Source: Bacteroidales bacterium
Lineage (GTDB): Bacteria; Bacteroidota; Bacteroidia; Bacteroidales; UBA932
Reading direction: 5' to 3'
NCBI GenBank assembly: GCA_029007435.1
Contig: JAQXHU010000124.1
Location: 1 to 64,000 of the forward strand
DNA: 64,000 nucleotides
The notes under the pieces are model-generated. The model worked only from the letters and a program-made list of their open reading frames with translations, was not told the origin of the DNA and did not search any database. Made by a program: the position numbers and the translations under genes. This document shows positions 18,660 through 27,494 of this stretch, in pieces (position 1 is the stretch's first letter; the number at the start of each line of letters is the position of its first letter).

Positions 18660-19301
18660 ATGGAACAACTTACATTATTATCCCCATTCATAGCAGTAGC
18701 AGCAACGATTATCGCTATACTTGCCAGTGTTATATTTTTTGTTAAATGCAGTTGTCTCAGTGACAAGATTGATGAATTAAACGAGCGTATCGATAAGCGC
18801 AAGGCTGATGCTAATCTTATGGATTTAAGATTCAGGCGTGAAATTGAAGCCCTTAAAACTCAGTTACACTCATTGTCGCCTCAAGATAATCAAGCACATA
18901 GAGCATCGGAAGAAAAGAATGCCGATTCGAATGAAGCAGCATATGCAACTGTTAAATCAGAATTTCTGCCTGTAACAGATAAAACAAAGGATGCAGAGCA
19001 TACTCTATATGCTTCCTCATACGACAGCGAAAGGAACCAGTTCTTCGCTATAGAGTCATCTCCCTCGCAGAAAACAATTTATGAAATAACCTATTTCGAA
19101 AGTAATCCTCAAACTGGATATTTTACAATTTATAAAGAAGCTGAACATAAAGTGGTTGAATGCAGAGACCACCTTGATGCAGCTTCAGAAATCGAAGGCA
19201 GAGGTAAAAAAATTGATTGGAGCACTCTCAATCCGGGAAAACTTTCAAAGAAGGAGAATAATTGGGAAGTCGTGACACCCCTCACTGTAAAGTTTGTTTA
19301 A
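18660..19301 (+). CDS. Single-TM coiled-coil protein with C-terminal small domain (operon gene 5)
   Basis: 213 aa; N-terminal TM, charged coiled-coil, C-terminal YEITYFESNPQTGYFTIYKEAEHKVV...NNWEVVTPLTVKF. Confidence 0.65.
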   Translation: MEQLTLLSPFIAVAATIIAILASVIFFVKCSCLSDKIDELNERIDKRKADANLMDLRFRREIEALKTQLHSLSPQDNQAHRASEEKNADSNEAAYATVKSEFLPVTDKTKDAEHTLYASSYDSERNQFFAIESSPSQKTIYEITYFESNPQTGYFTIYKEAEHKVVECRDHLDAASEIEGRGKKIDWSTLNPGKLSKKENNWEVVTPLTVKFV

Positions 19302-19304
19302 GAC

Positions 19305-20819
19305 ATGTCGAATATTTTAATATCACTCATCATTCTTGGCTTTGCCGTATGTTTTCAATGGGCTTCTTTTGTTAAAACGCAGAAAACTCGAAAGAAACTG
19401 AAAAACATTTTTCCGAAATCATTCGCAAACTCCGTAGCTGCAGAACGAGATGAAGAGGAAAATACTGTTTGCATAAAGCTCCTTAAAAGCGGCTCGGAGA
19501 GCAAAATATTCGTTAAGATTGTTGAGTCCATCAATTATTATCTCCGCAAGAACAAAGGTGCAACCGATTATGCTATCCTGAAGGATATTACAGATCGCAA
19601 TTGCGATAGCCTGGAAGATGAGATTGATTCAACCGCCAGTGTACCGATTTACATTGGTCTATGTGGTACTGTTCTTGGCATAGTTTTCGGCGTTGCTATT
19701 CTCGCATTCGGCGGTGGTCTTGATCAGCTGCTTTCCAAGGAAGCCATAAACGGTGCGCAAGGAATCAAGGAACTTATGCAGGGTGTTGCTGTCGCAATGC
19801 TCACAACATTTTTTGGCGTTATCTTTACCATATTTGGGTCTCTGTCTCATAAAGAATCACAGAAAATCAATGAACAGCGTAAAAATGAGTTCTTAAGTTG
19901 GATGCAGGGAGAGTTGCTTCCTCAGATGAACACCAATATGGTCAGCACTCTGGATATGCTCCAGAGAAATCTTAACCAGTTCAATAAAGATTTCTCAGAT
20001 AACTCAAAAAATCTTAAGGATATCTTTGGTAATATCAACACTACGTATGACAACCAGGCGGAGATCCTTCGGCTGATAAAGAAACTCGATATAAATGGGA
20101 TGGCTGACGCAAACGTCAGAGTTCTCAGGGAACTTCAGGGATGCACAAGCCAAATTTCACTTCTCCAGTCTTTTCTCAATCAGTCGAACCAGTATTTAAG
20201 TGAAGTCCAAAAGATGAATCAGGAGCTGACTGACTATCAGGACAGGACTAAGCTTATTGAAAATATGGGCGAATTCTTCCAAAGCGAGATTGAGCAGATT
20301 GGTTTGCGAAAAGCTGCTATTAGTAAAGCAGTTGCTGATATTGATGCTGCCGTCGGAAAGTCATTCGAAGACCTCAAGACACATACTGTCGATGAATACG
20401 GCCAACTCAAAAGCTATACAGCTCAGGAGCATGCTGCCTTTCTTAAGGCAATAGAAGATCAGCAGGCTGCTCTTAACACACGACTTGCCGAAACAACCCA
20501 GATACTCGACGAATTGAAAAATCTTGTTGCAGTCAAGGAACAACTGGAGAAGATGACGTCAGCATATACATCTCAAACTGAAAAACTGGATACTCTCGCT
20601 GCAATTATGAAGCGTGTTGCAGATAAGGAGCCTAAGGTAATTGTGCAGGAAGGCGGTTCATCAAACGGAAGCATGCAGGCTATAATTTCTAAACCTGAGT
20701 TCCCTAAGGCAATGAAATGGAAGATGCCTTGGTGGGCGGTTGCGATTATGGGAATAACCAGTGCGAGCGTCGTTTCATGCTGTGTTTTATATGCTCTCCA
20801 CTTATTTGAGTTTATCTGA
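19305..20819 (+). CDS. MotA/TolQ/ExbB (ZorA-like) stator protein (operon gene 6)
   Basis: VPIYIGLCGTVLGIVFGVAILAFGGG...GIKELMQGVAVAMLTTFFGVIFTIFGSL; long coiled-coil; extra C-terminal TM WWAVAIMGITSASVVSCCVLYALHLF. Confidence 0.83.
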   Translation: MSNILISLIILGFAVCFQWASFVKTQKTRKKLKNIFPKSFANSVAAERDEEENTVCIKLLKSGSESKIFVKIVESINYYLRKNKGATDYAILKDITDRNCDSLEDEIDSTASVPIYIGLCGTVLGIVFGVAILAFGGGLDQLLSKEAINGAQGIKELMQGVAVAMLTTFFGVIFTIFGSLSHKESQKINEQRKNEFLSWMQGELLPQMNTNMVSTLDMLQRNLNQFNKDFSDNSKNLKDIFGNINTTYDNQAEILRLIKKLDINGMADANVRVLRELQGCTSQISLLQSFLNQSNQYLSEVQKMNQELTDYQDRTKLIENMGEFFQSEIEQIGLRKAAISKAVADIDAAVGKSFEDLKTHTVDEYGQLKSYTAQEHAAFLKAIEDQQAALNTRLAETTQILDELKNLVAVKEQLEKMTSAYTSQTEKLDTLAAIMKRVADKEPKVIVQEGGSSNGSMQAIISKPEFPKAMKWKMPWWAVAIMGITSASVVSCCVLYALHLFEFI

Positions 20820-20820
20820 T

Positions 20821-21450
20821 ATGTCTCGCAAAAAAAGAGAAGAATCATTCTGGACTGGTTATTCTGACCTCATGACGAATCTATTTTTCGTCATGTTAAT
20901 GCTCTTTGTACTGGCAATTGCATTGCTCCATAAACGAGTAGTGGCTACTCAGGAACAATTGGACAGGATAGAAGAGTTAAACCAATCTATTGAGAAGATT
21001 GACCAAAAATATTTTGAGTATGACTCTCTATATAAAAGACATACACTAAAAGATATTCAAGTTTCTTTCAGGACAAACAGTTCAGACATAAATGACATCG
21101 ATCAGAGCCAGCTTGATAAGTTGGATAGTGCTGGTAGAGCAATTGTCACTTTTATGCAAAACGCAAAATCCTCGATTCCCGATGCGCAATACCTGCTTAT
21201 TATTGAGGGGCAGTCATCAAAGGATGGTTATGTAAGAAACTATGAGCTGAGTTACGAACGAGCTTTGGCGCTGATAACCTATTGGAAAGGTAATGGCATT
21301 GAATTTGATTCATTAGGTAATTGCGAGGTATTGATTGCAGGCAGTGGGCAGTCAAGTCGTTTTCGTTTAGAGCCGGACAATGGCGGTAATAAGAAGAACC
21401 AGCGTTTTGTCATACACATTATTCCTAAACCGGGTACTTTTGAGAAATAA
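20821..21450 (+). CDS. MotB/OmpA-domain (ZorB-like) stator partner (operon gene 7)
   Basis: FWTGYSDLMTNLFFVMLMLFVLAI with the MotB-type Asp at the TM start; C-terminal OmpA-like YLLIIEGQSSKDGYVRNYELSYERALALITYW...NQRFVIHI. Confidence 0.85.
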   Translation: MSRKKREESFWTGYSDLMTNLFFVMLMLFVLAIALLHKRVVATQEQLDRIEELNQSIEKIDQKYFEYDSLYKRHTLKDIQVSFRTNSSDINDIDQSQLDKLDSAGRAIVTFMQNAKSSIPDAQYLLIIEGQSSKDGYVRNYELSYERALALITYWKGNGIEFDSLGNCEVLIAGSGQSSRFRLEPDNGGNKKNQRFVIHIIPKPGTFEK

Positions 21451-22301
21451 TGCCAAGAAGTTTATCAATTCTTATTCTATCAATCCTTTGTGTATCCTGT
21501 AGTTGTGGAAGCACAAAGCAGAGTCTTCATAGCAGGAGTGACAGGATTGCAGGGTTGGATAACAGCTCTTACCAAACGCATCCATATTCGACGAACAAGC
21601 AAGAATATCAAAAATCCGCTTCTCTTGAGATTCCGATTGACAATAGACCGGTTAGTTCTCAGATTCTTAAAAGAGATGGATATCTCTTATCATATAATTC
21701 TGATACAAGGAATTGCAATTGGGTCGCTTACGAGTTGACACGAGAAGAGGCGAATGGTGAAATCCCTCGCAACAAAAAGTTCTATGAGGACTTTGATGTA
21801 ATAAGCCCGAGAGCAACCAATGAGGATTATAACGGATCTGGATGGTCCCGTGGACATATGGCTCCAGCGGGAGATATGAAGTGGAGCGAAAATGCAATGT
21901 ACCAAAGTTGTTTGCTTACTAACATCTGTCCTCAAGATGCTTCTTTGAATAGCGGCGCATGGGAGAGCATAGAGAAAAAGTGCAGATCGTTAGCTAAGCA
22001 AATGGGAAGAGTGTACATAGTATGCGGACCACTGTATAGTGGACCTGTAAGAACAATTGGCCACAATAATGTCAGAGTCCCTGACTCATTCTTCAAAGTT
22101 ATATTGGTTCCGGAAGGACAGTCATATTCATGCGTAGGATTCATCTTGCCCAATGAGCCTGTTCCTACTGCGCAGAAAGATAAATATGCAGTGAGCGTTG
22201 ACGATGTTGAACAAATTTGCGGAATGGACTTCTTCTCTAAGCTTCCTGATTCAATTGAAAATACTATTGAAGCTATAATACCTTGGTCATTAGTTAATTA
22301 A
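21450..22301 (+). CDS. Secreted lipobox-bearing DNA/RNA non-specific endonuclease, NUC1/EndoG family (operon gene 8)
   Basis: SILCVSC lipobox; GWSRGHMAPAGDMKWS, LLTNICPQDASLN and GAWESIEKKCR match the HNN/beta-beta-alpha-Me nuclease core. Confidence 0.87.
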   Translation: MPRSLSILILSILCVSCSCGSTKQSLHSRSDRIAGLDNSSYQTHPYSTNKQEYQKSASLEIPIDNRPVSSQILKRDGYLLSYNSDTRNCNWVAYELTREEANGEIPRNKKFYEDFDVISPRATNEDYNGSGWSRGHMAPAGDMKWSENAMYQSCLLTNICPQDASLNSGAWESIEKKCRSLAKQMGRVYIVCGPLYSGPVRTIGHNNVRVPDSFFKVILVPEGQSYSCVGFILPNEPVPTAQKDKYAVSVDDVEQICGMDFFSKLPDSIENTIEAIIPWSLVN

Positions 22302-22309
22302 GTAAAATT

Positions 22310-22786
22310 ATGAATCAATTTAGACTTTCCATTTTCGCCGTAATAATGGCATTACTCACAGCATCTTGTGCTTCACAATCTATGCCACAGAAGTTGAATG
22401 ACTTCGTTGATAAGGCTGAGTTGAAGTCTTCTTCATATTCGGAGTCAGATTGGGCAGAATCTGCCGCTGAATATCAGCAGTTGGTTGATGACTACATTAA
22501 TTCCGGGAAAGAATACAATGAAGAAGAGAAAAAGATGGCGGCAAGAGCAATGGGCAGATACCACGCACTGTTAATTAAGAATGGACTCGAAAAAGGTGCA
22601 TCTTTCTTGAAAATATTTGGCAATATGCTACCCGAGTATCTTGATGGATTTTCATCCGGCTTGGATGACAATGCGGATAGTTTAGGCTCTACTCTTGACA
22701 ATCTCTTTGATGAGGAGAAAATAGAGAGGTCGCTTGATGCTCTTGAAAACACACTTGAGAAAATTTTCGGTAACGAAATTGAGTAA
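22310..22786 (+). CDS. Small lipoprotein, unknown function (operon gene 9)
   Basis: 158 aa; MNQFRLSIFAVIMALLTASC lipobox; helical remainder; 8 nt after the nuclease gene. Confidence 0.65.
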   Translation: MNQFRLSIFAVIMALLTASCASQSMPQKLNDFVDKAELKSSSYSESDWAESAAEYQQLVDDYINSGKEYNEEEKKMAARAMGRYHALLIKNGLEKGASFLKIFGNMLPEYLDGFSSGLDDNADSLGSTLDNLFDEEKIERSLDALENTLEKIFGNEIE

Positions 22787-22824
22787 TAAAATGACAAAAC
22801 TGATACCCACATCAGAAACGAGAC

Positions 22825-22899
22825 TGACCAAAAAGTCTGTAACATCGAGCGAAGCACGCAGTGCGTAGTCGAGATGACAAATAACAGGCTTTTTGGTCA
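22825..22899. repeat. REP-like hairpin element at the right edge of the operon
   Basis: Perfect 11-bp arms TGACCAAAAAG/CTTTTTGGTCA enclosing CATCGAGCGAAGCACGCAGTGCGTAGTCGAGATG. Confidence 0.65.
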
Positions 22900-22944
22900 C
22901 CCTCGTCCTATGATTGCCCGGAAAGAAATTTCCAGCAAGGATGA

Positions 22945-24591
22945 TCAGAGATAATTCAGGATTTCCCTGGAAATATAGAAATTTCCGTTCTGCGGGACGA
23001 ATACTGAAAGGCTGGCGACCGGCTGTTTTTCTTCGTTGACGTAGATATACGAGCGGTTGGCAGGGACACGTACTTTGCCGCCGTCAATACTGAGGACAGC
23101 CTTGTCTTTCTCGCCGGACACCTCGAACTGATGGCCGTCAAGAAGCACATCGTGACGCACATAGATACTCGAAGTCAGTTCCTGCAGGGACACAGGGAGG
23201 CCTGCGAGACGGGCCATATAACCGGCAAGCTCTGTGGCTTTGATATGTCCCTCGGGACGCTGGCCATAAGGATTGTAAACCGCCAGGAAAACATCCTCGG
23301 AAGTATGTCCTCCGCTCACATAGCCGATATGGGTATGAGCAGCCATAATACGTGCGACCTCTGCCTGAAGATTATATGAATAATTGATATTCATATAGTT
23401 GGTCTCTATCTGGTCTTTCGCCTTGACAAGAGCCGCCAGTTCATCCGGACGGAGGTCAAGCCCGGTGCACTCCTTGAACACCTTGGGTACATCAGCTACA
23501 GAGGCCTTTCTTACACGCTCCTCAATCGCCGGGGCGGTAGCCTTGAAGCCGCGGAGATTCACAAGAGCTGAGTCGAGGCCTTTCTCCGTATAATTGTAAT
23601 AATTCCTGCCGCCTATGCTCACGCCTGAAGTGCCGTGGTCCGGAGCGATGATGACAGCGGTGTTGCCCTGCTCCCTGGCATAATCCAGGGCCACCTTGAC
23701 AGCCCTGTCGAATGCATCGAACTCGGAAATGAGGCCGCCTGCGTCATTGCTGTGAGCGGAATAGTCCACCTTGCTGCCCTCCACCATCAGGAAGAAACCA
23801 TTCTTGTTTCTGGAAAGCAGTTCTATGGCCTTCGACGTCATCTCCTCGAGAGACGGTTCCTGCTCAGGATTCCTGTCAATGTCATAAGCCATTTCCCCGT
23901 CGGAGAAAAGAGACCAGACACGATCTCCCTGATAAGCCCTGAACGCCTCGATGTCTTTCTCTATGTAATCAATGGAGTTGTCAGCAAGAATTGCCTTGAC
24001 ATCGTCATCCATATATTTGATGCCGCCACCGAAAACCACATCCAGCCTGTTCGAGGCCATCTGCCTGATGATGGCCCGGCCATCATTGCGGGAAACGCTG
24101 TGGGATGCAGTGCCAGCAGGAGTCGCGTGATTGGCGCGCACAGTGACCACCACTCCAAGTGCCTTGTCCTTCAATATCTTGGCGCCTTCCATCACCGTAG
24201 CGAGAGGCTGATACGCACTGTCCGGATTTACCCTGATGATGTCCTGTCCCGGATGCGCGGCAGGATATACGCAGATATTCGGCCCCTGGACAAACTGGCC
24301 TGTCATATAGGCTGTCATAGCGGCCGATGATTCCGCAATAGGAGAGTCGGAATTCTGCTCCCTGACAAGCCCGCAGATATACGGGTCAAGGGCCAGGGCC
24401 GCATTGCCATTGTCCGGAGAAGTGTATTCCCGGTACCAGCGGACAACTGAAAGCAGGCTGGTGGACGTGCCGTCCGGAATCATCAGGATAATGTTTTTCA
24501 CCGGCTTGATTTCATTCCGGCCGCAGGAAAGAACAGATGCCGCCAGTACTGCCGCCGCGGCCAGTTCAAGAAGAAGTTTTTTTGATCTCAT
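22945..24591 (-). CDS. phoA: Alkaline phosphatase
   Basis: 548 aa; IILMIPDGTSTS, DSAYQ, SSAAMTAYMTGQ, HATPAGTASHS, EGSKVDYSAHSND, APDHGTSG and SGGHTSEDVFL motifs. Confidence 0.9.
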   Translation of the reverse strand: MRSKKLLLELAAAAVLAASVLSCGRNEIKPVKNIILMIPDGTSTSLLSVVRWYREYTSPDNGNAALALDPYICGLVREQNSDSPIAESSAAMTAYMTGQFVQGPNICVYPAAHPGQDIIRVNPDSAYQPLATVMEGAKILKDKALGVVVTVRANHATPAGTASHSVSRNDGRAIIRQMASNRLDVVFGGGIKYMDDDVKAILADNSIDYIEKDIEAFRAYQGDRVWSLFSDGEMAYDIDRNPEQEPSLEEMTSKAIELLSRNKNGFFLMVEGSKVDYSAHSNDAGGLISEFDAFDRAVKVALDYAREQGNTAVIIAPDHGTSGVSIGGRNYYNYTEKGLDSALVNLRGFKATAPAIEERVRKASVADVPKVFKECTGLDLRPDELAALVKAKDQIETNYMNINYSYNLQAEVARIMAAHTHIGYVSGGHTSEDVFLAVYNPYGQRPEGHIKATELAGYMARLAGLPVSLQELTSSIYVRHDVLLDGHQFEVSGEKDKAVLSIDGGKVRVPANRSYIYVNEEKQPVASLSVFVPQNGNFYISREILNYL

Positions 24592-24595
24592 AGTC

Positions 24596-25408
24596 TCAGA
24601 GATTTATCAAAGGTGAAGGGCTCATTCTCGGAAGGGTGCGAAGGTTGACCTCGCCCTCCCCCGCTCCGGCTTCCCGCAATGCCCCAAATGCGGAATTATA
24701 AGCAAGTTCCGGAGTATTGTTATGTTCACTCAAATGGCAGAGGAACAGATTCTTCAGTCCCGGATGGTAAATCCTGCGGACAGCTGCCGCGCACTCGTCA
24801 TTGCTCAGATGCCCGTGACCTTTGCAAATACGCATCTTGAGTTCGTGAGTGTAAGGGCCTCCCATCAGCATATCCATATCGTAGTTGGACTCCATAACCA
24901 CCGTGCAGGCCTCAGAAGCGAACTTCTCCGCCTCCTCGGTCATACGTCCTAAATCAGTCATAATCACGAATTGATGTTCCCCGGCACGGATAGCATAGCC
25001 GACAGTCTGGGTGGCGTCGTGCGGGACCTCGAAAAACCTTACCGAGAATCCGGCTACATCATTCCATACCTCAGGCTCAAGATCCCTCCTGCACTGGTCG
25101 AGATACGGCACACCGAAAGAATGGGACGCAAGAGCCCTGTGCAGCGTTTCCGTCGCATATACAGGCTTCGACAGCCGTTTGCAGTACGATGCAAGACTCC
25201 TGATGTGGTCAAGATGGTCGTGGGTGATGAGAATCGCACTGAAAGAGTTCTCGTCCAGACCGTTGAATGAGAATATCTGTTTCAGCCGCCTGAGGCTCAC
25301 CCCGGCATCTATGACGATTCCGCAATGCCCCCTGACGGCATCCTCCATCTCAAGATAATAGCAATTTCCACAGCTTCCGCTGGACAGACTCATAAAACGG
25401 ACCATCAC
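24596..25408 (-). CDS. MBL-fold metallohydrolase (YycJ/WalJ-like)
   Basis: SLSSGSCGNCYYLE, LITHDHLDH, LCHLSEHNN motifs. Confidence 0.85.
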   Translation of the reverse strand: MMVRFMSLSSGSCGNCYYLEMEDAVRGHCGIVIDAGVSLRRLKQIFSFNGLDENSFSAILITHDHLDHIRSLASYCKRLSKPVYATETLHRALASHSFGVPYLDQCRRDLEPEVWNDVAGFSVRFFEVPHDATQTVGYAIRAGEHQFVIMTDLGRMTEEAEKFASEACTVVMESNYDMDMLMGGPYTHELKMRICKGHGHLSNDECAAAVRRIYHPGLKNLFLCHLSEHNNTPELAYNSAFGALREAGAGEGEVNLRTLPRMSPSPLINL

Positions 25409-27414
25409 CTGTTATCCTCCTCTTCGCAATATTTCTTGATGACACTGTATGCGTCAGCAACGCCAAGTTCTCCGGCGTGGGATAAGTCTATACATCCTTT
25501 CTCCTTGTCTTTCAAGTAGATAAGAACGAGCCCCCTATTGTAGAACGCATCTCCCATATATGGATAGAGCCTGATTGCCTCTGAATAATTCTCTATAGCC
25601 TCGACAAATGAAGAGGACAGGCAGAGAAGATTTCCGAGATTGAAATAAATATAAGGAATGTCCCCCACTATCCCGGCCGCTTTTCTCAAGTCTGACACAG
25701 CGTCGGTATAGTCATAATTGCGGCTGACCTGGTCTTTCACCCTCGCCCTGGTCGTGCCCTTGTCATCCATCGTGAGAGTCTGCACATTGCTCTCGATTGA
25801 GGTGATGAAGTCAATCATATCAGCTCTCAGAACTCCCCTGTTCATATAATAGAACGCCTTGTAAAGTTCGCCGTACTTGTCCGGAGCGCTCTCCTCGACA
25901 GAATTGCCGTAATGGACCATAGCCGAATTGAACTGCTTGACGGATATGTCGCAGAGGGCTTTCAGGAACTCCGACCCTGAACCGGACGGCAGAGAGAAAA
26001 TTCTGGACATTGTCTTGTCAAGATTCTTTACCCTAACTGTGTCTGAGGAAGTTATGGCAACCGGCACGGCAGAATTGCTGATGAATCTGTCAATTAAAAG
26101 GTTCTCATATCTGTACTTAAGAGCATACTGTACATTGTCCCTCGTATCTGAAAGGACGAAACGGTAAAGCGGACGCAGCCTGATATCTATGTCCCTGTGC
26201 TGCAGCATCTCGTTGTCGAAATCTTTCTTTGCGAACTCCGCATCAAGAGCGAGCAGGGAGCTGTATTTCTTCGTAGTGTCCGCAAACGAACCTTCTGCAT
26301 CCTCGTTCTTGGCCCGGTACTCGCTGACCTTCCTCCGGCCGGTGTCGTAGTCCCGCTTCGACTCCTCTTTCATCCCGAGCATATTCTCCACATACGACCT
26401 GTTCATATATGCCTTTGCGAAATCCGGATACAGTTCAATGGCCCTGTCATAATCCTCCAGGGCGTCCTGCCAGCGCTCCATATTGACGAAGAACGAAGCC
26501 CTGTTGAAATATGCCAGGACATTGCCCGGATTGATGCCGATGACACGGTCCATATCCTGCAGAGCATCCTCATAATTGCCCACCTGGGCATTGATCAGGC
26601 TTCGGTTGTACAAAGTGAGGGCATTGCCCGGCTCATCCTCGAGAACTCTGTTCAAATCAGACATCGCCGCATTGTAATCACTTTGCTCATAATACATTAT
26701 GGCCCTGTTGAAATAAGCGAACGTATTGGCGGTGTCGAGACTTATCGCCATATTCATATCGGAAATGGCCTCATTGTATTTTCCGCTTGCTGCATACAGT
26801 CTTCCCCTTCTGATGAATCCCTCCGGCTCGAAACGGTCGAGAGCGATGGCCTTGTTGTAATCCTCGAATGCCCTGACAGTGTCCTTCAGGAAAAGGCGGC
26901 TCGCCCCCCTGTTCAGGTATGCTGAAGGGTCTTTCGGCTCTTTCCGTATATACCGGTCGAAGTCAGCCACGGCGTTCTCGAACTGCTGGGCAAGGAAATA
27001 AGTCACTCCGCGGCTGAAATAAAGGCCCACATAGCCCGGACGGAGCTTGATAGCCTTCTCCAAATCCCCGAGAGCCTGGTCATAATTGCCGGACCGGCTT
27101 TCAGCAATGGCCTTGTAATGGTAACCTGAAGTGAATACGGGATTCAGACGGACCGAGTTGTTGAAATCCTTCAACGCTCCCCGCAAGTCTCCGAGATTGT
27201 ACTTTGCTATTCCTCTGTAAAAAAATGTCCAGTAATCAGTTGAGTCGATTCTGGAAAGCACGTTGAAGTTTTCAATAGCCTGGGAATACTTGCCGTCGGC
27301 AAGAGCTGTCCTTCCCCTGAAGAAGAACACATCCTTGTCATACTGTCCCCGAACCGCTACCGGGAACAGTGTCAGAAAGGCAAATAAAATGGCGAATTTT
27401 ACCGCAGGTTTCAT
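25405..27414 (-). CDS. Tetratricopeptide-repeat protein with signal peptide
   Basis: Many TPR units (e.g. AYFNRAIMYYEQSDYNAAMSDLNRVLEDEPGNALTLYNRS); MKPAVKFAILFAFLTLFPVAVRG signal. Confidence 0.88.
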   Translation of the reverse strand: MKPAVKFAILFAFLTLFPVAVRGQYDKDVFFFRGRTALADGKYSQAIENFNVLSRIDSTDYWTFFYRGIAKYNLGDLRGALKDFNNSVRLNPVFTSGYHYKAIAESRSGNYDQALGDLEKAIKLRPGYVGLYFSRGVTYFLAQQFENAVADFDRYIRKEPKDPSAYLNRGASRLFLKDTVRAFEDYNKAIALDRFEPEGFIRRGRLYAASGKYNEAISDMNMAISLDTANTFAYFNRAIMYYEQSDYNAAMSDLNRVLEDEPGNALTLYNRSLINAQVGNYEDALQDMDRVIGINPGNVLAYFNRASFFVNMERWQDALEDYDRAIELYPDFAKAYMNRSYVENMLGMKEESKRDYDTGRRKVSEYRAKNEDAEGSFADTTKKYSSLLALDAEFAKKDFDNEMLQHRDIDIRLRPLYRFVLSDTRDNVQYALKYRYENLLIDRFISNSAVPVAITSSDTVRVKNLDKTMSRIFSLPSGSGSEFLKALCDISVKQFNSAMVHYGNSVEESAPDKYGELYKAFYYMNRGVLRADMIDFITSIESNVQTLTMDDKGTTRARVKDQVSRNYDYTDAVSDLRKAAGIVGDIPYIYFNLGNLLCLSSSFVEAIENYSEAIRLYPYMGDAFYNRGLVLIYLKDKEKGCIDLSHAGELGVADAYSVIKKYCEEEDNR

Positions 27415-27494
27415 AATCTCGTCAAGAATTCCTAAATTTGAGGTTTTATTCCAGAAATGCAAAGATAAGCAATAATTGTGCTCCGATTGACAAA

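Noticed and set aside
12067-22786. Calling the operon a classical Zorya system
   Set aside because: Only the motor pair is ZorAB-like. No ZorC, ZorD helicase or ZorE nuclease is present; the tubulin-like, actin-like, vWA and secreted-nuclease genes are not Zorya components that I know of.
23635-24330. Plus-strand ORF (231 aa) inside phoA
   Set aside because: Opposite an intact alkaline phosphatase with all expected motifs.
26197-26925. Plus-strand ORF (242 aa) inside the TPR gene
   Set aside because: Repetitive composition mirrors the TPR repeats on the other strand.
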